Below are positions 1-5,337 of a stretch of DNA of 10,524 nucleotides, in pieces. The stretch's first letter is position 1. Each line of letters opens with the position of its first letter. The position numbers and the translations under genes were made by a program. The notes under the pieces were generated by a model that saw only the letters and a program-made list of their open reading frames with translations, was not told the origin of the DNA and made no database searches. Origin of the DNA: Caryophanales bacterium UBA6331 (GTDB lineage Bacteria > Bacillota_I > Bacilli_A > RF39 > UBA660); NCBI GenBank assembly GCA_002438065.1, contig DJSP01000009.1, positions 1 through 10,524 of the forward strand. The letters run 5' to 3'.

Positions 1-23
1 AGTACTTCAAATAAATTTAACAT
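1..23 (-). CDS. 5' end of a further small gene, truncated by window edge
   Basis: An ATG at 23-21 opens a frame that stays open to the window edge (MLNLFEV...). It is preceded by a strong Shine-Dalgarno AAAGGAG with an 8-nt spacer (AATAACAT). The start lies inside the last codons of the upstream 70-aa gene, in another frame, so the two coding regions overlap by a few bases, as in translationally coupled phage cassettes. The Shine-Dalgarno sequence has no other gene to serve, which is the main argument that this start is real. Only seven codons are visible, so nothing can be said about function. Confidence 0.6.
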
Positions 24-229
24 ATGTTATTCTCCTTTTTATATTTCAAATAAAACGACATTGCTTGATTAAATGCATCTTGATATGTCCTACCATATCC
101 TGCACTACTAGTACACCAATTACTTAGATTACTACTATCATCAATATTAGCCAATCTCCAAAAATAAGGTTCTTCTAATTCAACTTCACTTTCTTCCATA
201 TATACTTCAATTCTATATTTTAACTTCAT
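17..229 (-). CDS. small hypothetical protein (70 aa), likely paralogue of the preceding gene
   Basis: The product is not recognised. It is a small acidic protein with a strand-rich N-terminal half (KYRIEV at 4-9, PYFWRL at 21-26) and a C-terminal helix (about 48-64, QDAFNQAMSFYLKYK). The pattern KYxIxV, then a Trp flanked by hydrophobic residues, then GY, then an Ala-spaced helix ending in Tyr-Lys is shared with the 72-aa protein just upstream, so the two look like diverged tandem duplicates with a beta-beta-beta-alpha layout. The ATG follows the upstream stop by one base and has an AAGGA Shine-Dalgarno site about 8 nt before it, inside the upstream gene. It is the third gene of a cassette read from the host-type promoter near 777-805. 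Small early-type phage genes in this position often modify host functions, but nothing in the sequence identifies one. Confidence 0.85.
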   Translation of the reverse strand: MKLKYRIEVYMEESEVELEEPYFWRLANIDDSSNLSNWCTSSAGYGRTYQDAFNQAMSFYLKYKKENNIC

Positions 230-230
230 A

Positions 231-449
231 TCAAATATCCTTCTCCATTTCTTCTAATATATTTACCTTTTGAATATAATGATCAGCTTCTGCATAAGCT
301 AAGATTGGTGATGTAGCATATCCAAATGCAATATTATCTTTATCAGTTAATGTAAAATCATATACTTCCCATATATATTGTTCATTTAATTTATTATTAT
401 GATAATTTATAGGATATTGATTTACTCTTATTTGATATTTATGTTCCAT
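231..449 (-). CDS. small hypothetical protein (72 aa)
   Basis: The product is not recognised. No signal peptide, membrane segment or cysteine motif is visible. Predicted strands lie around 4-9 (KYQIRV) and 24-30 (QYIWEVY), and a helix around 48-62 is rich in Ala (ILAYAEADHYIQK). The layout matches the 70-aa protein that follows: K4-Y5, W27, G43-Y44 and the spaced alanines have counterparts there. The gene starts two bases after the stop of the 95-aa gene. Its Shine-Dalgarno site (GGTGAT) is formed by the last codons and stop of that gene, so translation is probably coupled. It ends in TGA, which also shows that TGA is a stop in this genome. Confidence 0.85.
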   Translation of the reverse strand: MEHKYQIRVNQYPINYHNNKLNEQYIWEVYDFTLTDKDNIAFGYATSPILAYAEADHYIQKVNILEEMEKDI

Positions 450-451
450 AA

Positions 452-739
452 TTAATCACCAACCTTTTCTTTATAAGTATAATAATTTCTTAACGCTTCA
501 TTACTACAGAATATTTCATCACCCAATAGATTATTTCTCTGTAAATCTTCTTCACTACAAATATACGCATCGTCTTTATCATAATACTCATATGTTAATT
601 CATCATTATAATATTTATCTAGTTGTTTAATATAAATATAATCTACAATAAATTCATCAACTTCTCCGGTTTTACGATTTCCATAATAAATAATATCACC
701 CAGCGCTGCACTTAATCCAATAATTATTTTTGTGGCCAT
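452..739 (-). CDS. small hypothetical protein (95 aa), possible SH3-like fold
   Basis: This is the first gene of the small-gene cassette, with a clear AAAGGAG Shine-Dalgarno site upstream of its ATG. The N-terminal half reads as a short beta-barrel-like stretch (GDIIYYGNRKTGEVDEFIV, 14-32). The C-terminal part has the pattern of an acidic loop, LGDEIFCSNEALRNYY (72-87). Phages encode many small proteins that pair a 'G-D-x-V-Y-x-x-x-x-x-T-G-E-V' opening with a closing 'xxIFxxxEEAxxxL' segment. I recall these as SH3/KOW-like proteins of unknown role; this is a resemblance only, not an assignment. The transcript probably starts near 770, giving a leader of about 30 nt. The residues are strongly acidic and Tyr-rich. 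Function is unknown. Confidence 0.85.
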   Translation of the reverse strand: MATKIIIGLSAALGDIIYYGNRKTGEVDEFIVDYIYIKQLDKYYNDELTYEYYDKDDAYICSEEDLQRNNLLGDEIFCSNEALRNYYTYKEKVGD

Positions 740-776
740 TTTATTTACTCCTTTATTATATTCAATTTATGTTATA

Positions 777-805
777 ATTATAAACTATATTCCTTCATTT
801 GTAAA
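777..805 (-). promoter_or_regulatory. strong host-type (SigA/sigma-70) promoter for the small-gene cassette
   Basis: Read on the minus strand, a -35 box TTTACA (805-800) is followed by a 17-bp spacer and a perfect -10 box TATAAT (782-777). It lies about 38 bases upstream of the 95-aa gene start, so the leader would be about 30 nt. A-rich DNA upstream could act as an UP element. The boxes, spacer and much of the spacer sequence recur at the sigma-like gene (1730-1758): over 34 positions (777-810 against 1730-1763) 29 are identical. Box quality, spacing and recurrence upstream of an independent gene make this a confident call. Confidence 0.85.
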
Positions 806-809
806 TAGT
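784..809. promoter_or_regulatory. candidate operator: inverted repeat over -35 and spacer
   Basis: The plus-strand arms ACTATAT (784-790) and AAATAGT (803-809) pair at 6 of 7 positions across a 26-bp span, about two helical turns from arm to arm. The repeat starts one base upstream (in transcription terms) of the -10 box and swallows the -35 box. The same element with the same geometry sits at the other promoter (1737-1762). Binding of a dimeric repressor here would block polymerase. This is an inference from symmetry and conservation; no regulator gene is visible in the window. Confidence 0.45.
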
Positions 810-906
810 TTTCTTACATTTATTTTAAATTTGTTTAAAATGTACAATTTATTTTTTCATTTATAATCAAAATGTATAGAATTTAATATTAATTATTTAC
901 AAAAAT

Positions 907-949
907 AAAAGAAGTTCCTTTAATTAATATAATCAAAAGAACTTCTTTT
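907..949 (-). terminator. rho-independent terminator after the sigma-like gene
   Basis: An 11-bp perfect stem pairs 907-917 (AAAAGAAGTTC) with 939-949, and the 21-nt loop can add a few pairs. On the minus strand the stem is followed by a T-rich tract (TTTTATTTTTG). It begins 20 bases beyond the sigma-like stop codon and separates that gene from the next promoter. The plus-strand side is also T-rich, but no plus-strand gene needs it. The 810-906 stretch between this hairpin and the promoter is AT-rich DNA in which I see no gene. Confidence 0.8.
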
Positions 950-968
950 TATTATTTATATGTATTAT

Positions 969-1682
969 TTATAGATATTCTCTAAGAGTTTCTATTAATT
1001 CTCTCATCTTTTTTCTAATCCTTGTAGATTCATTATCTGTAGCTCTCATATTTAAAGCTCTAAAGGCTGCATTATTCGTAAACTTGTCCATATTATCTAA
1101 AATAAATTTTCTATCATCATCAATAGAATTATAAAAGTCATTAAAATATTTTGTTATAACAGGGCTTGTACCATTAAACTCCTTAACATATTTAATAACA
1201 ATTAAATTACGAACTGGAATATCATCAATTTGTGAAATTAATTCCTCTAAAGCCATTCTCAATAAACTTGATTCATAATCATCAGGATTAGTTAAACTCA
1301 ATTCATATTCTAATTTGGCTTTAGCTACATTAAGAGAATTATCTTCTCTTGAGTCATATGAATTTAATATGGTAATTGCAAAATCATCATAATTTTCAGT
1401 TTTTTTGCCTTGCCTTATACAATATCCCAACGCTGATGATTGAGCTGTTCTAACTAAATAAGAAATCTCTAATTCTCTACCATTTTCAAGATTTTTATTA
1501 ATTACTTCAATTACTCTACACCAAGCTTCTTGTTCAATATCTTCAATTGATAAATAAGGATTTGTTCTTATTAAATTAGAAGCAATATTATGTATTATAC
1601 TATTTAATTTTTTATGTACTTCCATATTATAGTTTCCATCTAAATCCTTTAAGACATATTGTTTATTCACTTTTGTTTCCAT
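969..1682 (-). CDS. phage-encoded sigma-factor-like protein (ECF-like, regions 2 and 4)
   Basis: This 237-aa product looks like a small RNA polymerase sigma factor. Residues about 24-95 match region 2: a polymerase-binding type helix at 46-60 (IEDIEQEAWCRVIEV, compare the 'D-L-x-Q-E-x-W' of ECF factors), then SYLVRTAQSSALGYCIRQGKK at 74-94, which mirrors the 'FLxxIARNxALDxxRRxKR' segment that melts and reads the -10 box. Residues about 141-170 (ALEELISQIDDIPVRNLIVIKYVKEF) resemble the start of region 4. The end, about 205-237, has a Ser/Thr-Arg-rich helix and a 'ELIETLREYL' tail like the region 4 recognition helix. A spacer of about 40 residues separates the two. The gene has its own promoter and terminator, so it is monocistronic. 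The AAAGGAG site lies 13 nt before the ATG, longer than usual, with no better in-frame start. I infer that it directs polymerase to phage promoters. A sigma-like DNA-binding protein without sigma activity is the alternative. Confidence 0.72.
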   Translation of the reverse strand: METKVNKQYVLKDLDGNYNMEVHKKLNSIIHNIASNLIRTNPYLSIEDIEQEAWCRVIEVINKNLENGRELEISYLVRTAQSSALGYCIRQGKKTENYDDFAITILNSYDSREDNSLNVAKAKLEYELSLTNPDDYESSLLRMALEELISQIDDIPVRNLIVIKYVKEFNGTSPVITKYFNDFYNSIDDDRKFILDNMDKFTNNAAFRALNMRATDNESTRIRKKMRELIETLREYL

Positions 1683-1729
1683 AGCTTGTACAATTCTCCT
1701 TTATTAAAGTTTATTTATTTGATGTTTTA

Positions 1730-1758
1730 ATTATACACTATTTTTCTTCAAATGTAAA
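1730..1758 (-). promoter_or_regulatory. strong host-type promoter for the sigma-like gene
   Basis: The minus strand shows TTTACA (1758-1753), a 17-bp spacer and TATAAT (1735-1730), about 48 bases upstream of the sigma-like ATG, so the leader would be about 40 nt. It is a near copy of the promoter at 777-805, including non-consensus spacer positions. This implies that the two transcripts are switched on together, by host polymerase before any phage sigma exists. The remainder of the gap, 1764-1831, is AT-rich and shows no gene. Confidence 0.85.
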
Positions 1759-1762
1759 TAGT
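1737..1762. promoter_or_regulatory. candidate operator: perfect 7-bp inverted repeat over the promoter
   Basis: The arms ACTATTT (1737-1743) and AAATAGT (1756-1762) are perfect reverse complements in a 26-bp frame, placed exactly as at the other promoter (784-809). Part of the symmetry comes from the -35 box, but the left arm ACTATTT is not required by any sigma-70 element, and its conservation argues for a bound protein. The regulator is unknown. Confidence 0.5.
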
Positions 1763-1831
1763 TATTTAGAAAAAATTATATTTTTAACATTTTTTACAAA
1801 TTCTATACTAGTAAATTATCAAAAATAGTAA

Positions 1832-1863
1832 AAAGTAGCTTTAAACTTAATTAAAGCTACTTT
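1832..1863 (-). terminator. rho-independent terminator after the tail-fibre transcript
   Basis: A perfect 13-bp stem pairs 1832-1844 (AAAGTAGCTTTAA) with 1851-1863 across a 6-nt loop. On the minus strand it runs into five T's and then ACTATTTTTG. It lies about 20 bases after the stop of the 49-aa gene, so it closes the transcript of the fibre gene and its small partner and insulates the sigma-like promoter. Confidence 0.9.
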
Positions 1864-1883
1864 ATATTATAAAAATCTTAACA

Positions 1884-2033
1884 TTATAACTTAATTCTTT
1901 TTCGATGATTTATACAAACTATAGTTCCTTTATCTTTACCTGATTTTACTACATAATATCTAGTATCATTAGCATTTCTTTTAGTATCTATAAATATAGT
2001 ATCATTTAAATAATGTTTATTTTTAATGTCCAT
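1884..2033 (-). CDS. small basic hypothetical protein (49 aa) downstream of the tail fibre
   Basis: This is a short frame that length cut-offs would miss. The ATG at 2033-2031 is preceded by GGTGAT five bases upstream, the same type of Shine-Dalgarno site used by the 72-aa gene, and the start falls 14 bases after the tail-fibre stop codon. It ends in TAA at 1886-1884, just before a strong terminator, so it is the last gene of the fibre transcript. The product (MDIKNKHYLN...HRKRIKL) is strongly basic at its C-terminus. It has the feel of a short beta-rich protein around RYYVVKSGKDKGTIVCI (25-41). It is not recognised. Candidate roles by position are a fibre assembly partner or an unrelated passenger gene. 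Confidence 0.7.
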   Translation of the reverse strand: MDIKNKHYLNDTIFIDTKRNANDTRYYVVKSGKDKGTIVCINHRKRIKL

Positions 2034-2047
2034 AATGCATCACCATA

Positions 2048-5000
2048 TTAACCTAACATAATTTGCATTAATACCATATCGCAATCATATTCTTCAAAAT
2101 ATTTTGGTTTTGTTAATGCTTTACCAATAATTGTACCTTGTACTAAATATTTAGATTGACACGCTTTGCCTTTTATATTAGAAGTAGTTAATAAATCACC
2201 AGGATTAATATGAGAATTTAAACAATCTTCAGATTCATTAACAACTCGAACCCATACTTTACCTGAAATACCAACTGTAAAATATTCATTCTCTAATTCA
2301 ATAATATCTTGTGTATTATTAACTCTATTTCCTCCAGCAAGAAATGCATATGAATTGGATTGAACACCAACAACACATTTATCTTCAAAAGTATTTGCAA
2401 CTTTATATTTTCCTGTTTCAGGATTTAATGTAATAATTTCTCCAACTTGAGCAATTTCTTCTTTATTATCTTTTTCATATGTTTCAGCAAAGTCATTATA
2501 TACTGCATTATAAACTCGTCCTGCAGAAATCGTAATGCCCAAATGGTTTACTGTATTTAAACTATCGCCACTTATTGATGGATTATTAATATCACCTGAA
2601 ACAACTAAGCCTGCATTTTCTAATAATAAGAAATCTCTAATTTTATATGTTGGATTAAATTGAGTAATCCCGGCGTGATCTATCCAAGTTTCAAAAGTTC
2701 CTGCTCCATTATTATATCCAGGTGCATTAGTTATATTAGTATATTTAGTTGGAACACCTTGATTTTCTGATGTATTATCATGAATGTATGATAATATAAC
2801 CGGGGGTGTATTTTTTAAAGTTGTACCATTGGATGGACCGGTAGATCCTTTATATCTCCATATTAATTGATTAGCTCTTCTATTTGCTACATTTGTATTA
2901 AATTCTATATTATAAGTTTCTCCCCATTTTCTACCACTATTTTTTTCATGATCACCTTCATAAGTTCCACCATTTATTAAATCACGATCATTATCATATC
3001 TATATCGTGTAAATCTTACCCATTCAGACTCATTAGTATATGGATCAATATTTGCATTATCATATCTTGACGTAATCATATCTTTATTAAATGAACATCC
3101 AATATTTCCAGTTGAATACATACCGGCAATTTCTTCATATATAGGATTCCCATTTTCACTTAAAAGATCATCACCATTTATTGGTGGTAACCATTTATTT
3201 AATAATCTAGAATTTCCATTAGCATTATAATCTTGTTCTAAATAAGTATAAGATCCCCATTGATTATCTTTTTCATTTTTACCAACACGCTTCATTATAA
3301 TTCTATTTATTGTAGAATTTTCAGCATCGTGATTAAAATAATCATCAGTTATATGAGTTCCTACTTGAACTAAATCTTCAGCTAAATATTCATTAGAATA
3401 TACTCTTGGTAATATTCTAATATAAGGTAAAATTTCATTATTACTATTAAATATTGAAATAGTATTCTGTTTGACAGTGGTTTTAGCATTATTAATATCA
3501 TTACTTCTAAATAATAAGTTGTCCATATGGAAAAATGCATCTGAATTAGTATTAATTTGTTCACCATTATAATTAATACCTAATCCCATTTCAAAATGTA
3601 AATCATCATTGTTCAAACCTTTATGTTGTATACCACGATTTCCATTTCTATGATGTTCATAATCATGTTGTGCCATTGACATTTTAGTTTCATCAAATCT
3701 AAAATCTAATCTATTAGCTAAATCTTTATGAGACTTACCATTAACATATATTTGAATACCTGATCCATATGATTCACCCGAAGTCTCTGTTAATTTTTGT
3801 GTTTTAGAAATAGAATCATCATTAGGGGTATTATAAGAATCAATAAATAATTCACCATTTCTAAAATCAATTGATACTTTACGTCCAGTATCATCAGTAT
3901 TTTCAATTATAAAATTAGAAGTATTTTCATTAGATCCATCATTCTCAGGATTTTTAATAGTACCTGAATCAATAGAATTATAATGTACTAATCGTGTAGA
4001 ATTAAAACCATTTGATTCAATACCTTTTCCATAATGTAATAATAATCCAGTTTCACCATATAATTGAGATACTAATAATGAATAAATACCAGTATATCCA
4101 TTATTATAATCTGTAGAATTTTTATAAGTGTTTGGTACAATTGACATTAATGTACCACCAACATTATAATTATAATCATTATTTCCCACAGATTGGGTAG
4201 TATTTCTGACTAAATCACCATGTGTTCTTGGAGAAATAAATACGCTATCCGCATATTTATCATCATTAATAGAATCTTTAGTTATTTCTTGTCCTAAAAA
4301 TTCTCGTTTAGCATCGATAGATAAATTATTAAATCTTAATGCTCCAGTCATATAATCTCCATATTTAGATGTATACCAATCAGGTAAATGATTAATATAA
4401 TCTTGAACATCAGTATTAAATGTAGGAGGTTTTGTTCTTTTTTCTCTAACTAATTCAACAGGAAAATGACTAGAATCATAACTATATAAGGGTTCATGAA
4501 TTTGAGTCATATTATCTCTTAAAGTGTCGTATTGAGTAGTTTTATGTCCATGAACTTCAATTTCCACTTTATCTCCATCATATACATGATCTTTAAATGG
4601 ATCTGGCTCAAAACCATGCCATATAGTTCTTCCACCGGTTATAATAGTTCCATCAGGAACAATTAAACCCTGTTTAACCCAAGCACGACCTAAAACTAAA
4701 ATATTATCATAATTACATTCTAATTGACATTTATCAAACCATTTTAAATAAACACCAGATAATGTTTCAGAATTACCAACTTCTTCTGCTTTATTAACAA
4801 CGTCACCTGTTACATGATTAGCAGCATCATAAGCTAAAGCTATTCCTAATGTATATTCATCAATTCTTTGATAATTACTTTCTTTTGGATTTCCATCATC
4901 ATCAAATTGAGTATTATCAGGTACCTTTACATTAATAGCTGATTTAGAATAAAAATGATAACCTTGAATAACTGCTTCACCAGGTGATACTACTACACCA

Positions 5001-5203
5001 TCTCTATTTGCATTTAATGTCAATGAAAAATAATTATATTTAGTGACAAAATTTCTAATACCTAAATATCTATAGATATTACGCATATTTTCTTCAGTAG
5101 TTAATTTACCTTCATCAACTGCATTACTTGAAGGCCAAACCATACTATCTTTAGATAAATAATAAGAAGCATCATCACGTAATTTCCATTCACCAAATTG
5201 CAT
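2048..5203 (-). CDS. tail fibre / receptor-binding protein (1051 aa)
   Basis: This is a long, Asn/Asp/Gly/Ser/Tyr-rich virion protein. The N-terminal part (about 1-200) reads as a virion-attachment region, with VVSPGEAVIQGYHFYS (71-86), a pattern common at the N-terminus of baseplate-bound fibres of Gram-positive phages. GDYMTGALRF (282-291) is the 'GGxMTGxLxL' motif typical of phage fibres. A large beta-rich middle (about 320-860) probably carries the receptor-binding regions. The last 150 residues form a recognisable domain: AVYNDFAE (900-907), VVGVQSN (944-950), VWVRVV (983-988), PGDLLTTS (1001-1008) and GTIIGKAL (1023-1030). That domain closes many phage fibres and some bacterial surface proteins, and by analogy with phi29 gp12 it may be a self-cleaving trimerisation chaperone. 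The Shine-Dalgarno site is TAGGTGA. The gene is separated from the baseplate operon by a terminator and followed closely by the 49-aa gene. The fibre role is confident; the receptor is unknown. Confidence 0.88.
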   Translation of the reverse strand: MQFGEWKLRDDASYYLSKDSMVWPSSNAVDEGKLTTEENMRNIYRYLGIRNFVTKYNYFSLTLNANRDGVVVSPGEAVIQGYHFYSKSAINVKVPDNTQFDDDGNPKESNYQRIDEYTLGIALAYDAANHVTGDVVNKAEEVGNSETLSGVYLKWFDKCQLECNYDNILVLGRAWVKQGLIVPDGTIITGGRTIWHGFEPDPFKDHVYDGDKVEIEVHGHKTTQYDTLRDNMTQIHEPLYSYDSSHFPVELVREKRTKPPTFNTDVQDYINHLPDWYTSKYGDYMTGALRFNNLSIDAKREFLGQEITKDSINDDKYADSVFISPRTHGDLVRNTTQSVGNNDYNYNVGGTLMSIVPNTYKNSTDYNNGYTGIYSLLVSQLYGETGLLLHYGKGIESNGFNSTRLVHYNSIDSGTIKNPENDGSNENTSNFIIENTDDTGRKVSIDFRNGELFIDSYNTPNDDSISKTQKLTETSGESYGSGIQIYVNGKSHKDLANRLDFRFDETKMSMAQHDYEHHRNGNRGIQHKGLNNDDLHFEMGLGINYNGEQINTNSDAFFHMDNLLFRSNDINNAKTTVKQNTISIFNSNNEILPYIRILPRVYSNEYLAEDLVQVGTHITDDYFNHDAENSTINRIIMKRVGKNEKDNQWGSYTYLEQDYNANGNSRLLNKWLPPINGDDLLSENGNPIYEEIAGMYSTGNIGCSFNKDMITSRYDNANIDPYTNESEWVRFTRYRYDNDRDLINGGTYEGDHEKNSGRKWGETYNIEFNTNVANRRANQLIWRYKGSTGPSNGTTLKNTPPVILSYIHDNTSENQGVPTKYTNITNAPGYNNGAGTFETWIDHAGITQFNPTYKIRDFLLLENAGLVVSGDINNPSISGDSLNTVNHLGITISAGRVYNAVYNDFAETYEKDNKEEIAQVGEIITLNPETGKYKVANTFEDKCVVGVQSNSYAFLAGGNRVNNTQDIIELENEYFTVGISGKVWVRVVNESEDCLNSHINPGDLLTTSNIKGKACQSKYLVQGTIIGKALTKPKYFEEYDCDMVLMQIMLG

Positions 5204-5253
5204 ATTATTTTCACCTACTTTATTATTTATTTAATTTACGAAAATCAAACTAT

Positions 5254-5282
5254 TCTATAGTTTTATTTTATTAAATAGTAAA
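5254..5282 (-). promoter_or_regulatory. weak candidate promoter upstream of the tail-fibre gene
   Basis: On the minus strand TTTACT (5282-5277), a 17-bp spacer and TATAGA (5259-5254) give 4/6 matches to each sigma-70 box, immediately after the terminator stem. An AAATAGT motif (5273-5279) as in the other promoters is present, but its partner arm is not at the 26-bp spacing. The fibre gene must be transcribed somehow past the 5282-5312 hairpin, either from here, by read-through, or from a promoter with a phage-sigma consensus that I cannot recognise. Confidence 0.3.
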
Positions 5283-5312
5283 ATAAGGTAGCATATTTAA
5301 AGCTACCTTATT
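5282..5312 (-). terminator. hairpin terminator closing the baseplate operon
   Basis: An 11-bp perfect stem (AATAAGGTAGC at 5282-5292 with GCTACCTTATT at 5302-5312) has a 9-nt loop. It lies 26 bases after the stop of the 296-aa gene. The T tract on the minus strand is interrupted (TTATTTTACTATTT), so termination may be partial, leaving some read-through into the fibre gene. The GGTAGC/GCTACC core resembles the stem of the 1832-1863 terminator. Confidence 0.75.
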
Positions 5313-5337
5313 ACTTTCAAAATATTATAAATTTTAA

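Noticed and set aside
231..233. Recoding of TGA as tryptophan, as in some AT-rich phages and mycoplasmas
   Set aside because: TGA ends the 72-aa gene exactly where the next gene starts, and Trp is written TGG throughout, for example at residue 6 of the fibre protein.
810..906. Possible gene or regulatory RNA in the AT-rich gap
   Set aside because: No start codon with a ribosome binding site, no stable hairpin other than the terminator, and no conserved motif beyond the promoter.
1764..1831. A second upstream promoter with TATAAT around 1775-1780
   Set aside because: The -10-like box has no acceptable -35 at 16-18 bp; such boxes are expected by chance in DNA this AT-rich.
3382..3567. A 61-codon open frame inside the tail-fibre gene
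   Set aside because: It overlaps the fibre coding sequence in another frame, has a low-complexity Ile/Leu-rich translation typical of AT-rich shadow frames, and no convincing ribosome binding site.
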